Origin: Pontibacter pudoricolor
GTDB taxonomy: Bacteria; Bacteroidota; Bacteroidia; Cytophagales; Hymenobacteraceae
NCBI RefSeq assembly: GCF_010092985.1
Contig: NZ_CP048106.1
Coordinates: 806,001 to 870,000, forward strand
Length of the DNA: 64,000 nucleotides
Reading direction: 5' to 3'
The translations under genes and the position numbers were made by a program. The notes under the pieces were generated by a model that searched no databases, had not been told where the DNA came from, and saw only the letters and a program-made list of their open reading frames with translations. Below, piece by piece: positions 46,790 through 56,276 of this stretch. How positions within the stretch are numbered: the stretch's first letter is position 1; the number at the start of each line of letters is the position of its first letter.

Positions 46790-47608
46790 AGTATTATTTT
46801 TTAGTCTGTAAGCAGCTTTAGTAGCAGCTTTTGTAACAGGTAATACGATAACTCTATAATTAGGTATAGCAGTTTTTCCTGAAAATAGGAATATCTAACT
46901 ATAGCAGTTGTTTTTGTATGAATTTCAACCTTAAGGATAATCTTTTCACGGGGATAAAGGCCTGTACCCAAAGTCATTGTGTGGTTTAGGCAGAATAAAT
47001 GAAGTCAATAAAACAGGTTACGCATCGAGACAGTATTGCCGGCTTTGTGTTGGTGTAGCATATAGTAGTACGAATTAGCTACTAGTAGTACGAATTAGCT
47101 ACCAGGAGATAGTATGCTGGCCTGAGAGTAGCGCTGGAAATTGCGTCTGTCATTCAGCCTGCATCTAATTTCCATTTCAGACCGACGTATTGCAGCTATG
47201 ATTGGGAAATTGCTGAATATAAGCTAAGTTAAGATATGGATGTGAAGTTAGACAGGAGCAGGATTGGTTGACGGTAAAGCTAAGGAGAGGGGAAGGCTTT
47301 GACCAAAAAGCAATGCGGCCAATAAGATTTATAGTCAAACAGGCTAACGGAACGGAGTTTCCATAAACCCACCCTGAGCCTGGCACCGCATAACTAGTGT
47401 AGTAGAGGCGATATTGCAGGAGTTCCTTTGGGCTTGTTAACCGGTCCTACCCTATAAAAATCAGTAAGAAATTGGCTGTAAGTACAACTTTACATAAAAC
47501 ATGCGGTATATATGTATTGCAGTTTACTGCATTTCAACCCTCGCTACATGGCTCAAACCATGGGAATGACTACTACAAAACAAACTTAAACTGAAAGCTA
47601 AATTTACA
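46790..47608. other. Intergenic region with a direct repeat
   Basis: 819 bp without a convincing gene. It contains two tandem 20-bp units (47063-47102). A 69-codon frame at 47177-47386 (minus strand) has no family look and is not accepted. Confidence 0.6.
47063..47102. repeat. Two 20-bp direct repeats
   Basis: TAGTAGTACGAATTAGCTAC occurs twice head to tail (47063-47082 and 47083-47102). Only two units, so this is not a CRISPR. Confidence 0.7.
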
Positions 47609-47821
47609 ATGGCTACTAAAAACGACAGCTCGAAAGGATCTCCTAAGTCTGGATCTTCTTCGTCAACTTCATCTAAAACTGGTGCAAACAAGTCAACTAC
47701 TTCAAAAAGCTCTGGCGGCGCATCAGGTTCTTCTACTTCAGGCTCATCCTCTAAATCAGGAACATCCGGTTCTGCTGGAACTTCAGGTTCCGGTTCTTCA
47801 GGATCAAAGTCTGGAAGATAA
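47609..47821 (+). CDS. Low-complexity Ser/Gly/Thr/Lys-rich protein, 70 aa
   Basis: 70 residues of low complexity: about half Ser, then Gly, Thr and Lys (e.g. TSSKTGANKSTTS, SGSSGSKSGR). It has a proper ATG and its own terminator. There is no signal peptide, so it is cytosolic or nucleic-acid-associated. The composition suggests a disordered basic tail-like protein. A Bacteroidota small cytosolic stress or DNA-binding protein is one option. Confidence 0.65.
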   Translation: MATKNDSSKGSPKSGSSSSTSSKTGANKSTTSKSSGGASGSSTSGSSSKSGTSGSAGTSGSGSSGSKSGR

Positions 47822-47856
47822 GATTTGCCAATGGGGGCTGTAACATGCCCTACAGA

Positions 47857-47890
47857 AAAAGCTAACCTGTTTGCGGGTTAGTTTTTTTTG
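47857..47890 (+). terminator. Terminator of the Ser/Gly-rich gene
   Basis: CTAACC / GGTTAG stem around TGTTTGCG, followed by T8. Confidence 0.75.
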
Positions 47891-47952
47891 TGCTTCACCA
47901 AATTAACTATAAACCGTATTATTGGTATTACAAAATAACATTTACTACCTCT

Positions 47953-48858
47953 ATGCAGGAAAACGAAGTACCCCGAAAGATCCTTTTTGTCATAAACCCT
48001 ATTGCCGGCGATATAGATAAAGCTGACCTGGAAGAAGAGATAATAGTAATTTGCGAGGAGCACGGGATCAACTACATTTTCTATAAGACAACCGGAGATA
48101 AGGACGATGAAGTAATTAAAAGCCTTATCGAAAAAAACAAACCTGACGCTGTTTTTGCTGTTGGCGGTGATGGCACTGTAAATCATGTCGGAGCCCTGTT
48201 AATCGGCACGAGCACCCCCCTGGGTATAATTCCGCTTGGTTCAGGTAACGGCCTCTCCAAAGACCTGAATATACCGCAGGATACGGAAGAAGCTCTGGAA
48301 CTGATCCACCGTCATGTTATCCGAAACATCGATACCTTAGATATTAACGGACAGCCTTCTATTCATTTATCTGATCTGGGGTTTAATGCGTTGGTCGTAA
48401 AACGTTTCAGCGATGGGGAGACGCGCGGACCGGGGGCCTACGCCTGGATCGCGATGCAGGAATTCCTGAGTTATGAGCCCAAATTTTATACGATTGAGAC
48501 AGATAATGAGCGCTTTGAAGGGGAGGCTTTTATGGTAACTATAGCCAATGCTAATGCCTTCGGAAGCAATGCCAACATCAACCCCACAGGTATTTTAAAC
48601 GACGGGCGGTTTGAGATCTGCCTGATTGAACGCTTCCCGAAAACGGCAGCCCTTGGCATCCTCTATAAATTATACACTAACAGCATTGATGATTCTGTTT
48701 ATACCCGTAAACTGAGCTGTAGAAAGGCTGTTATCCATAACATCAATCATGAAGTGATGCATATTGATGGAGAGCCGGTAAATTTTGGCGAAGAGGTAAG
48801 AGTAACTATAAAACCAAAAAGCCTGAAGGTGATTCTTCCAGTTCCTGAATCTGCATAA
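47953..48858 (+). CDS. Diacylglycerol/lipid kinase family protein (YegS-like)
   Basis: 301 residues from the ATG at 47953; the frame is open to 47890 but without a start of family length. It carries the DAGK catalytic motif GGDGTVNHV and LGIIPLGSGNGLSKDL, a middle ATP-binding half, and the C-terminal beta domain (VMHIDGEPVNFGEEVRVTIKPKSLKVILP). It phosphorylates a lipid such as diacylglycerol or a sphingoid base at the membrane. Convergent with the metallophosphoesterase gene (3 bp between stops). Confidence 0.93.
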   Translation: MQENEVPRKILFVINPIAGDIDKADLEEEIIVICEEHGINYIFYKTTGDKDDEVIKSLIEKNKPDAVFAVGGDGTVNHVGALLIGTSTPLGIIPLGSGNGLSKDLNIPQDTEEALELIHRHVIRNIDTLDINGQPSIHLSDLGFNALVVKRFSDGETRGPGAYAWIAMQEFLSYEPKFYTIETDNERFEGEAFMVTIANANAFGSNANINPTGILNDGRFEICLIERFPKTAALGILYKLYTNSIDDSVYTRKLSCRKAVIHNINHEVMHIDGEPVNFGEEVRVTIKPKSLKVILPVPESA

Positions 48859-48861
48859 AGG

Positions 48862-50085
48862 CTAAATCGGCTGTTGTTGCGGCACAACAATACTTTCCAG
48901 CTTTTTCCGGAATACAACCAGGTCGGTCGTATTATCTGCAGCAGACACAGGTGTTACGTGCACTTCGAGCCAGACTTCCCTGTTCCGGTAATAATTGAGT
49001 ACTACGAAGCCGTGTTGCTCCAGGGTAAATGTTGCATTCCCACCTTTCTTAACGAACGATGTTTTGCTTCCCGATCCACTAACCAGGTAATGGTTGCCAT
49101 GCTTCTCGAAATGCTGCAGGTTATGGTCGTGGCCGGCTACGTAGATAATATTCTGGTATCTGTTAAATATCTGTAACAGCCTTTTGCGCATGCGTTTGTA
49201 CTTTTTATGCGACATATCTTCTGAGGCACCGAAAAACTTACGGTAGAACGGGTACAAGGATCCAAGTATGGGCAAGGGTATCAGGAAGCGTTTATGAGCA
49301 GCCGTAAGCGGAAACAGATGCTGTTTTATAGTAAACTTACCACCATGCAGGGCATTGCTGTATAACGGGTGATGAGCAGCAACTATAATCTGCTGATGTC
49401 TGTTTCTGCGGAGCAAATTGTTAAATGCAATATAAAATTCCTCAATATCGGAGTAAGGACAGTTATAGTTGCTGCCTAAAGGTTTTTCGCCGCGCTGCAC
49501 CCACCACTGCGTATTAATTACTACCAGCAGCAGGCCATCAGCCAGTTGCAACGTTACCGGCCCCGGACAGCCATTTTGCGGTAGGTACGTTTCATTATCC
49601 TGTAGAGCCTCTGTTATGTAAGCTTGCTGGCGTAGCATGTATTGGTAGCCATCCGGGCGGCCTTTGTTCCAGTCGTGGTTGCCGCTGAGGAAGATGGGTT
49701 GCGTTTTATAATGCTGTAATTGCTGTAGTATCGTATTTAGTCTGTTCTCAGCCAAGGCACGGTGACGATGGCCCTCGGGCGGCAAACCGACAGGGTAAAT
49801 GTTATCACCCAGAAAAACAGCAGTTCCGGCGCCAGTGTTAGCTTGCTGCCATCGTTCAAATATCCTTAACACAGGGTCAGACCCATCAGTGGCAACCGCG
49901 CCCACATCGCCAAGCAATGCCAGCGAGTAGCGTTTTTCAGCATCTGGTGGGAGTGGTGTTTGCCGCCAGCCAACATCTGCCAGTTTATAATATGGTTTGC
50001 GGCGGTACTTCCATTCCTGCCAGTAACTGAATAGCAGAAAAATTGCGAAAAGGGTTGGTATTATGATCAGGAAGTAAAGCAGCAT
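48862..50085 (-). CDS. Membrane-anchored metallophosphoesterase
   Basis: A 407-residue calcineurin-like phosphoesterase. N-terminal membrane anchor (residues 1-21), then metal motifs LLGDVG, FLGDNIYP, LSGNHDWNKG, VAAHHPLY and VAGHDHN, complete for a dinuclear metal site. It belongs to the acid phosphatase/phosphodiesterase-like group common in Bacteroidota. The substrate is unknown. Anchored on the periplasmic side. Confidence 0.88.
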   Translation of the reverse strand: MLLYFLIIIPTLFAIFLLFSYWQEWKYRRKPYYKLADVGWRQTPLPPDAEKRYSLALLGDVGAVATDGSDPVLRIFERWQQANTGAGTAVFLGDNIYPVGLPPEGHRHRALAENRLNTILQQLQHYKTQPIFLSGNHDWNKGRPDGYQYMLRQQAYITEALQDNETYLPQNGCPGPVTLQLADGLLLVVINTQWWVQRGEKPLGSNYNCPYSDIEEFYIAFNNLLRRNRHQQIIVAAHHPLYSNALHGGKFTIKQHLFPLTAAHKRFLIPLPILGSLYPFYRKFFGASEDMSHKKYKRMRKRLLQIFNRYQNIIYVAGHDHNLQHFEKHGNHYLVSGSGSKTSFVKKGGNATFTLEQHGFVVLNYYRNREVWLEVHVTPVSAADNTTDLVVFRKKLESIVVPQQQPI

Positions 50086-50176
50086 TTAAAAATTTTAGGA
50101 GTTTAGGAGTTTGAAAGTTGGAAAGTTGGAAAGTTTGGATGTTGGAAAATGATTATTCATTCCTCATTATTCATTA

Positions 50177-50812
50177 TTAAAACTCTGGCGGTGTGAGCGA
50201 TTTAAAATGACCGTTAAGCTTTACGCGTTCTTTCAGGCGTTCGGTTTCCAAAACAATGGGCAAAATATTCTGCAGGTGTAGAAGTATAGCCTCCTGCCGG
50301 TCGCTTTCGCGTTGCATTTGCAGCAGGGCATATTCCTGTTCCAGGTTTAAACCCAGTTGGTGTGCAATTTCAAAGCTTGTAAAATCTTCTTTAAGATCCA
50401 ATGACAAACTTTTAAGGCCAAGCGCATCGTATAATTGCTGCATGCAGGTTCTTATTTTAGTTTTGGTAATAATATCTTCATCGTTCTCGTAAGCTACCGC
50501 TTCCACCTCGCCTCCGGCATACAGCCTGCCCGGGGCCGTACGCTCGAATTTAATAACTTTAAATACCCGGATTCCTTTACTGCGGATATCTATTTCGCCG
50601 TTGTCGTATTTCTTTTCGATGCCCAGTATTTCTACCTCAGTGCCATATTGCCCTACGCCGTTCTGAATATACGTCGGGATACCGAAGTTTTTTTCGCTCA
50701 TGATACAATCAAGTACCAGTTGCTTGTACCTCGGCTCAAAAATGTGCAGGTTCAGCTTTTCGCCGGGGTATACAACAATGTTCAACGGGAATAAGGGCAT
50801 GTATACTGACAT
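50177..50812 (-). CDS. LON peptidase substrate-binding domain protein
   Basis: 211 residues from the ATG at 50812. It carries only the Lon N-terminal (LON/PUA-like) fold: MPLFPLNIVVYPGEKLNLHIFEPRYKQLV, then KNFGIPTYIQNGVGQYGTEVEI and a helical second half with EQEYALLQMQRESDRQEAILLHL. No protease or ATPase motif. The family lacks an assigned function; ligand or substrate binding is inferred. Confidence 0.9.
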   Translation of the reverse strand: MSVYMPLFPLNIVVYPGEKLNLHIFEPRYKQLVLDCIMSEKNFGIPTYIQNGVGQYGTEVEILGIEKKYDNGEIDIRSKGIRVFKVIKFERTAPGRLYAGGEVEAVAYENDEDIITKTKIRTCMQQLYDALGLKSLSLDLKEDFTSFEIAHQLGLNLEQEYALLQMQRESDRQEAILLHLQNILPIVLETERLKERVKLNGHFKSLTPPEF

Positions 50813-50936
50813 AATTAGCAACCGATCTGATTTATAGAAATATGTAAAGCGCCGTTCAAATTAAAACATACGTACGGCAACTATAAATCAGTTAAATACA
50901 GTGCAAATATTGGCTGAAAAAATGCTTTGAAAACTA

Positions 50937-50944
50937 TACCTTTG
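50937..50944 (+). promoter_or_regulatory. -7 element of mtgA promoter
   Basis: TACCTTTG matches TAnnTTTG exactly, 23 bp before the mtgA ATG. A possible -33 TTGG at 50910-50913 is 23 bp upstream. Confidence 0.5.
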
Positions 50945-50967
50945 CGCCCTTAACCGGAAGTACTTGT

Positions 50968-51705
50968 ATGAGTAAAAAGCGTATTGGCCTGCGCCAGCTA
51001 AAATTGTTGTTTGTTAAGTTGGTGCTTAGCCTTTTTTTGCTGAGTGTTGCCTGGGTTTTGTTGTATAAGTGGGTGGACCCGCCTGCTACGCTCCACATGG
51101 TTAAGCGCCGCGCCGAAGCCGGGAAGGCAGATAAGAACGAACCAACTATAAAGCAAACTTCCGTTTCGTTGGATGAGATGTCTGACCAGTTGCCGCTTGC
51201 TGTTGTTGCTTCCGAAGACCAGTTGTTTCTGCAGCACAGTGGTTTTGATATGGATGCTATTATGGATGCCTTTAAGCGCAACCAGAAGGGCGGCAACATA
51301 CGTGGGGGAAGTACGATTAGCCAGCAGGTAGCCAAGAATGTTTTTCTGTGGCATGGACGCAGCTATCTTCGTAAAGCCGTGGAGGCCTATTTTACCGTTT
51401 TGATCGAGCTGATCTGGGGCAAAGAACGGATTATGGAAGTGTACTTGAACATAGCTGAAATGGGCGATGGTGTATTTGGAGTAGAAGCTGCCAGCCAACT
51501 ATATTTTAACAAACCTGCCAGAGACGTTGGTCGTCAACAGGCAGCATTGCTGGCAGCGGTTTTGCCTAACCCCATAAAATACAGTGCTAAAAACCCGAGC
51601 GGCTTTGTGTTGCGCAAACGTGGCCGCATTGCCCGTGCTATGGGCCGGTTAGGTGGCACTACATATATCAAAACTATACTTTCCGGATATGAAGAAACGA
51701 AATAG
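50968..51705 (+). CDS. mtgA: Monofunctional biosynthetic peptidoglycan glycosyltransferase
   Basis: 245 residues: one N-terminal membrane helix (LKLLFVKLVLSLFLLSVAWVLL), then a GT51 domain with the catalytic SEDQLFLQHSGFDMDAI motif (Glu), GGSTISQQVAKN and RKAVEAYFTVLIELIWGKERIMEVYLNIAEMG. It polymerises lipid II into glycan strands in the periplasm. No transpeptidase domain follows, as expected for MtgA. The next gene overlaps its 3' end by 17 bp, so the two are cotranscribed. Confidence 0.96.
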   Translation: MSKKRIGLRQLKLLFVKLVLSLFLLSVAWVLLYKWVDPPATLHMVKRRAEAGKADKNEPTIKQTSVSLDEMSDQLPLAVVASEDQLFLQHSGFDMDAIMDAFKRNQKGGNIRGGSTISQQVAKNVFLWHGRSYLRKAVEAYFTVLIELIWGKERIMEVYLNIAEMGDGVFGVEAASQLYFNKPARDVGRQQAALLAAVLPNPIKYSAKNPSGFVLRKRGRIARAMGRLGGTTYIKTILSGYEETK

Positions 51706-52174
51706 CCTTTTAGTACTAACTGTAGTTGGTTTACAGCTTATAGTTGCAGCTTGCCAGCCTGCAAAACCAGTTGCTGCAACGCAGCAGCAAACTATAGTTC
51801 AGGACCAAGCCATAGCGCAGGTAAAACAGGTATTAGCCGAACAGTCTGAGAAGTGGAGTGCCGGTGACCTGGAAGGGTACATGCAGGGCTACTGGAAATC
51901 GGATTCGTTATTGTTTGTTGGCAAGAGCGGCCTGACCTATGGCTGGCAGCAAACGCTTGACAACTATAAACGCGGCTACCCGGATGTTTCAGCAATGGGC
52001 AAGCTTACTTTTGACCTGAAAGAAGTACGACCTCTTTCTGCAGATAATATACTGGTAGTAGGCAAGTGGCACCTGCAACGTGAAGCCGCCAAAGGTAATT
52101 TAGAAGGCCATTTTTCGGTAATCTTTCAGCGCTTTGCCGATGGCTGGAAAATTATAGCTGACCATTCGAGTTAA
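51689..52174 (+). CDS. DUF4440/SnoaL-like lipoprotein
   Basis: 161 residues from the ATG at 51689, overlapping the mtgA stop (51703-51705). Lipobox IVAAC, then a nuclear-transport-factor-2-like fold: EQSEKWSAGDLEGYMQGYWKSDSLLFVGKSGLTYGWQQTLDNYKRGYP, ending VIFQRFADGWKIIADHSS, typical of DUF4440. Members bind or convert small ligands or have no known activity. Its role with MtgA is unknown. Confidence 0.85.
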   Translation: MKKRNSLLVLTVVGLQLIVAACQPAKPVAATQQQTIVQDQAIAQVKQVLAEQSEKWSAGDLEGYMQGYWKSDSLLFVGKSGLTYGWQQTLDNYKRGYPDVSAMGKLTFDLKEVRPLSADNILVVGKWHLQREAAKGNLEGHFSVIFQRFADGWKIIADHSS

Positions 52175-52273
52175 ACAAAATGTAGCGGAGATACAAAAGG
52201 TATAGTATACTATTTTCCTTTCTGCTCACTTTGTGAATGCTCAGACACCTATAGTTGAACCTATACATAGAGC

Positions 52274-52303
52274 AAAGCCGGTAAACTATAGTTTACCGGC
52301 TTT
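52274..52303. terminator. 30-bp perfect palindrome terminator with AACTATAGTT at its centre
   Basis: AAAGCCGGTAAACTATAGTTTACCGGCTTT is fully self-complementary, with the recurrent palindrome at its centre. It serves the convergent DUF4440 and DUF417 genes. A related form stands at 54062-54099. Confidence 0.75.
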
Positions 52304-52322
52304 ATAGTTTACTATCACTCTT

Positions 52323-52925
52323 CTAAACCAATACCCTCGCTTCAACAGGACTCTTCTTTTTAGCTAAAATTCTTGCCGCACAATCAGACGCAACTATAAG
52401 TCCGCCTGCCATCATAATAATATCTTTTAATACTAAACGCCCGGTACCCGATAAAAAAGGGAAGCCAAACCTTGGTGTCGGGAAATCGCCACCAAGGTTT
52501 GGAACATATACTTCGGGTGTAGTTACCAGGAATGACAGCGTTACCAGTGACATACCGAATGTTAAGAGCCCACCGATCAATCCTACTCTGGGAAACCAGA
52601 TGCCAAGCAGCGTTAAGGTTCCTATTACTATAATTACCGAACCTAAGGCATAGGAGAACAGGTAGGTATTATTCTCTTTGTGCCAGTCAACATTTTTCTG
52701 AACAGTTTTGCCTTCCGGGTTTTTATACTGCTGGTACTCCGGTGCATCTTTACTATAGAAAAAAAACATCACAGGGCTATTTGCTACGAACGGTACAATA
52801 CCGTCAGCCTCGTACTGAAATGCTTTTAATCCGCCAATCCAGGCCATTACTATAAAAATAGCGATGCGAATAAAATGTAAGAAATTTGACTGATGTATAA
52901 CCAGTAAACTCAGTAGCTTTTCCAT
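52323..52925 (-). CDS. DUF417/YkgB-family membrane protein
   Basis: 200 residues, four membrane segments (about 18-38, 98-117, 120-142 and 168-185), and the family turn GIVPFVANSPVMFFFY. YkgB/RclC-type proteins of DUF417 are linked to reactive chlorine response in E. coli. The AraC-family gene next to it parallels that arrangement, which is suggestive but not proof. Complete. Confidence 0.85.
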   Translation of the reverse strand: MEKLLSLLVIHQSNFLHFIRIAIFIVMAWIGGLKAFQYEADGIVPFVANSPVMFFFYSKDAPEYQQYKNPEGKTVQKNVDWHKENNTYLFSYALGSVIIVIGTLTLLGIWFPRVGLIGGLLTFGMSLVTLSFLVTTPEVYVPNLGGDFPTPRFGFPFLSGTGRLVLKDIIMMAGGLIVASDCAARILAKKKSPVEARVLV

Positions 52926-52996
52926 TTGCTGTTTTTACAACAAACTTAGGCTAATACACAAGGGTTAGAAATGGACAGAAAAGGGTAATCCATAGA

Positions 52997-53839
52997 TTAT
53001 CTCGCCACTATAGATATTCCGACATTCTCGCGGTAATGTAGGGGAGACAGGCCAACGCTCTTTTTAAAATAGCGGCTGAAATAAAATTCATCTTCAAAGC
53101 TGAGTTCGGCTGCTATTTCTTTTACTGATTTATGGGTGAGGTGCAGTAGTTTTTTAGCTTCTAAAATTACTCGCTCTTGTATGAGTTGAGTGGGCGTTTT
53201 TCCGGATTGCCTTTTAATGATCTTTCCGAAAGCATTGGTCGACAGGTGTGTCTTTGATGCGTAAAAGCCAGGGCTCCTTTCCTGTATATAATATTTTTCC
53301 AGCAGTTCCTGAAATTGAACCAACTCAGATAAAGCACCGCCATCCATGGTGTTAGTATCCAGATAAATACTTTTCTCTTTGCTGCACAAGGCCAGGATGA
53401 GTTGTAAATAAGCCTTCAGGATAGCTGAAGAGAAGGTACTGCCATCTTTTCTTTCGTGTTCAATTTTCTGAAAGAGAGCCGATATTTCTGTATAAATACT
53501 ATAGCTGATGGTTATATGCTGGGCAAAGTAGATATTATTGAACAGTAGCCCGTTGCAAGCCACTTCCTTTTTATGATATTCGATACAGTAAAAATCCCCA
53601 TGAAACTTCAGGCATTCTATAGCTGTATGTACAGGGCTTTTCCATTGAAAGTATTGATAAGGAGTAAGGAACAAAATGGTGTTACCGGTAAAAGCGTATT
53701 CCGTAAAATCAACTATAAAAGTGCCACTCCCTTTAAACAACAGTATCTGGTAAAATGCTGACTGAATGGGATGTTGAAAATCGGCACTTGATCTTGGCTG
53801 AACTTCTATTTCCTGATCTGTATCCATTATCTGAAACAC
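52997..53839 (-). CDS. AraC-family transcriptional regulator
   Basis: 280 residues: N-terminal cupin-like sensory half (residues 1-170) and a C-terminal AraC helix-turn-helix pair (VKEIAAELSFEDEFYFSRYFKKSVGLSPLHYRE). It lies 71 bp upstream of the DUF417 gene on the same strand, a local regulator of it by proximity. The inducer is unknown. In E. coli the DUF417 gene rclC neighbours the AraC regulator RclR, so a redox or chlorine sensor is one hypothesis. I see no RclR-specific paired Cys motif here. Confidence 0.9.
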   Translation of the reverse strand: MFQIMDTDQEIEVQPRSSADFQHPIQSAFYQILLFKGSGTFIVDFTEYAFTGNTILFLTPYQYFQWKSPVHTAIECLKFHGDFYCIEYHKKEVACNGLLFNNIYFAQHITISYSIYTEISALFQKIEHERKDGSTFSSAILKAYLQLILALCSKEKSIYLDTNTMDGGALSELVQFQELLEKYYIQERSPGFYASKTHLSTNAFGKIIKRQSGKTPTQLIQERVILEAKKLLHLTHKSVKEIAAELSFEDEFYFSRYFKKSVGLSPLHYRENVGISIVAR

Positions 53840-54061
53840 CGGTTTACATTTGCATTAACAAACCTACGCAAACTATAGTTACTATGCGGCATTTGCAGGC
53901 ATCCTGTAGCAGGGTGTGTTGTGCTTAGGTGATGATAACAGATCGATGTAAAGTTTGAGAAGGCAGTTCTCATAACTCTCGTGACGGAAGTCTTCTGCAC
54001 TGTTCTTTAAGATTAAACGAACGGAGCAGAGGTAAATTTAGGGAGAAGGCCAACTATAGCA

Positions 54062-54099
54062 AAAGCCGGTAAACTATAGCTTTATAAGTTACCGGCTTT
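54062..54099 (-). terminator. App1 terminator with embedded AACTATAG
   Basis: AAAGCCGGTAA (54062-54072) and TTACCGGCTTT (54089-54099) form a stem whose loop carries ACTATAGC. It is 25 bp after the App1 stop on the minus strand. Further AACTATAG sites flank it. Confidence 0.65.
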
Positions 54100-54123
54100 C
54101 AACTATAGATTTATACCAAAAAT

Positions 54124-55266
54124 TTATTTATCTCCGGCGGCGTCTACTTTAACTTCTTTCTCCACCTCTTTAACTTCTTCAACAAAAATAAAGCCTTTGC
54201 TGGCAGCATGCTCTGCAGCTTCGGTAGTTTCCTTTACCAGCAACATTTCAACATCTCCTCCGCCTTTTTTAAGCTCATCGACAATGCCGATTACCTTACG
54301 GGTATGTTTTTCAATGTTCACGTCACGAATGTAAATGGCCATGATACGGCCCGGATGGTTCTTTACTACTTCGCTGTAGATGGCTGCATCCTGCTGCCCG
54401 CTATCGCCAATAAGTATAAAGTCCAGTTCGGGGTAGGTGATGAGGATGTTCTCGATCTCTTTGTACTTATGGCTCATGTGGTCGGAATGACCCAGTTTAT
54501 CTTCATCAAAGCCGAAGTCGCGAAGCAGGAGCGGGCCTTGCGGTATTTCGTTCAGCTCCAGGAAATGGTAAAGCAGATCGTAGTTATTCCACGGGCTGCT
54601 GCTTACATAAAAGAACGGATTGTTGCGCTTGCCATTCCGGCCCAACTGCAGCGATTTGTAGAACTGCGAGACCCCATGAAACGGGATGCGGGTATGCGCG
54701 TTATTCAGCAATACATTTCGGCCACTCTCGAGCAGGCTGGTCGCACCTGTACGCATGATCGTATCGTCTATATCAGAAATTACACCATATTCGGCATCAG
54801 GCGGAGGCACCAGCACAAAGGCCGTGGCTTTTACTTCTTCTGTCAGTTCAACAGGAGCATCAATTAGCTTTAGTTCTATGGTGTGCCAGATATCCTGTAA
54901 TTCGAGTGGTGTTTTAGGTTCCAGGTTCAGTACAAAGTAACCTTCCGCATCCGTGGTAATCTCATGGAACTGGTTGTTCAGGCAAAGCTGCACGCGTGCA
55001 TTAGGTACTTCATCGGTTTCGAACCGGCGGTACATGTTCAGCAGGTTTTCCCAGAGCGTATCATTCTCTTCGGAGTGGCGGATTCCTTTATCTTTCAGTA
55101 CGCGGCCTTTTACATACAGCCTGGTTGGAGTGCCGTAGCTGCGGTAAGGTACTATCTGCAGCTCCTGCATCATGTTCAGCTTACGCTTTAATTTAAACGT
55201 AAGCATGTCCACTTTTTCTTCTGCTTTCAGAATGGCTTTGGCGCCAGTTTGTTTCAGATTCTTCAT
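54124..55266 (-). CDS. App1-family phosphatidate phosphatase
   Basis: A 380-residue protein of the App1 (DUF2183) family: an N-terminal beta-sandwich (residues 35-150) and a HAD-type phosphatase domain with VISDIDDTIMRTGA (DxDxT nucleophile), FYVSSSPWNNYD, KYKEIENILITYP and LIGDSGQQDAAIY. The catalytic aspartates are intact. Homologues dephosphorylate phosphatidic acid. It acts in the cytosol, or at the membrane. The C-terminal tail is Glu/Lys-rich. Confidence 0.9.
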   Translation of the reverse strand: MKNLKQTGAKAILKAEEKVDMLTFKLKRKLNMMQELQIVPYRSYGTPTRLYVKGRVLKDKGIRHSEENDTLWENLLNMYRRFETDEVPNARVQLCLNNQFHEITTDAEGYFVLNLEPKTPLELQDIWHTIELKLIDAPVELTEEVKATAFVLVPPPDAEYGVISDIDDTIMRTGATSLLESGRNVLLNNAHTRIPFHGVSQFYKSLQLGRNGKRNNPFFYVSSSPWNNYDLLYHFLELNEIPQGPLLLRDFGFDEDKLGHSDHMSHKYKEIENILITYPELDFILIGDSGQQDAAIYSEVVKNHPGRIMAIYIRDVNIEKHTRKVIGIVDELKKGGGDVEMLLVKETTEAAEHAASKGFIFVEEVKEVEKEVKVDAAGDK

Positions 55267-55280
55267 AGTCAGGAGTATAA

Positions 55281-55308
55281 AAAAGCCTGCAGGTGTCTGC
55301 AGGCTTTT
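55281..55308 (-). terminator. M48 gene terminator
   Basis: AAAAGCCTGCAG / CTGCAGGCTTTT stem with A/T flanks, next to the M48 stop codon (55315) on the minus strand. Confidence 0.8.
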
Positions 55309-55314
55309 GGGTTA

Positions 55315-56136
55315 TTATTTCAGGGCATTTTTTAATGCTGTAAAATCGTTATCAGGACCAGAGGTTACGCTGCAGCCTTCATCTTTTGCTTTCTGCTGAA
55401 TGTTCTCTACGCGGTTTTCTGGGTTCGGGTGTGTGCTCAGGAATTCGGGAGGCGTGCCCTGCGCTGCTTCTTCGTTCATCTTTATAAAGAACCCGGCTGC
55501 TCCGTCGCAAGCATAATACTTGGTGCCACCCAGGTATTCTACAGAATAATTATCTGCTTCTGTTTCGGCATCGCGGCTAAATTTTAAGCCTGCCAGCGTA
55601 CCCGAAAGCTGACCTGCAATCTCTTTTAATGCACTAGGGTTATTACCAAGAGCGATTGAAAGCAACAGGTTTATGCCATACTGGCGCTGCAGTTGCTTTA
55701 CACTATGGCGATGATCAGCGTGAGCAATTTCGTGGGCGATTACACCGGCAAAATGGTCTTCTTCGCTCAGGTATTTTATCAGGCCTGTAAATACATAGAT
55801 ATGTCCGCCCGGAGTGGCAAAAGCGTTAAGTTGCTCATCGTCTTTAATAATTTTCACATCCCATGTAAATTCCTGGCGGTACTGTACTTCACCTGAATTC
55901 AGAACACGGTTCACAATGCGGTCCATGTAGGTATATGCCTGCTGGTTAGCGGCGTTTCGTTCAAGTAATTTGCCTTGCGCTTTGTAAGTAGAATCTACCT
56001 GGTGAGCTACCTGGTTACCCAGGTTTACATCGTCTTCAATCGAGAACAGCACAACACCATCGTCGCCGCAACTATAAAGGGTAAAGGTACTGGCAATAGC
56101 CAGGCCAAGGGTAAGTAAAGATTTTTTAAGCTTCAT
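55315..56136 (-). CDS. M48-family metalloprotease, lipoprotein
   Basis: 273 residues from the ATG at 56136; the frame is open further upstream without a family-like start. Lipobox TLYSC (Cys23), then an M48 domain with HEIAH at 135-139 and the distal EADNYSVEYL glutamate, giving the zinc site. TPR domain absent, so it resembles the shorter LoiP/YggG type that degrades envelope proteins. Anchored in the envelope. Confidence 0.92.
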   Translation of the reverse strand: MKLKKSLLTLGLAIASTFTLYSCGDDGVVLFSIEDDVNLGNQVAHQVDSTYKAQGKLLERNAANQQAYTYMDRIVNRVLNSGEVQYRQEFTWDVKIIKDDEQLNAFATPGGHIYVFTGLIKYLSEEDHFAGVIAHEIAHADHRHSVKQLQRQYGINLLLSIALGNNPSALKEIAGQLSGTLAGLKFSRDAETEADNYSVEYLGGTKYYACDGAAGFFIKMNEEAAQGTPPEFLSTHPNPENRVENIQQKAKDEGCSVTSGPDNDFTALKNALK

Positions 56137-56276
56137 GTATAATATGTTTGTTGTATATAGTGCAAACGCACTACAAAGTCTGTGCCTTAAAAACGCAGAC
56201 GTAGCCCCTTTACGCATACGCTAGTGTAAGAGGTTGCAAAAAAATATAGTAGGGCACCTAAACTATAGTGCAAAAA

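Noticed and set aside
47063..47102. Possible CRISPR at the tandem 20-bp units
   Set aside because: Only two head-to-tail copies with no spacer between them, and no cas gene nearby.
47177..47386. 69-codon minus-strand frame between two small genes
   Set aside because: Composition unlike a protein (Ser/Cys/Pro/Leu mix), no start context, no family. Possibly degenerate DNA.
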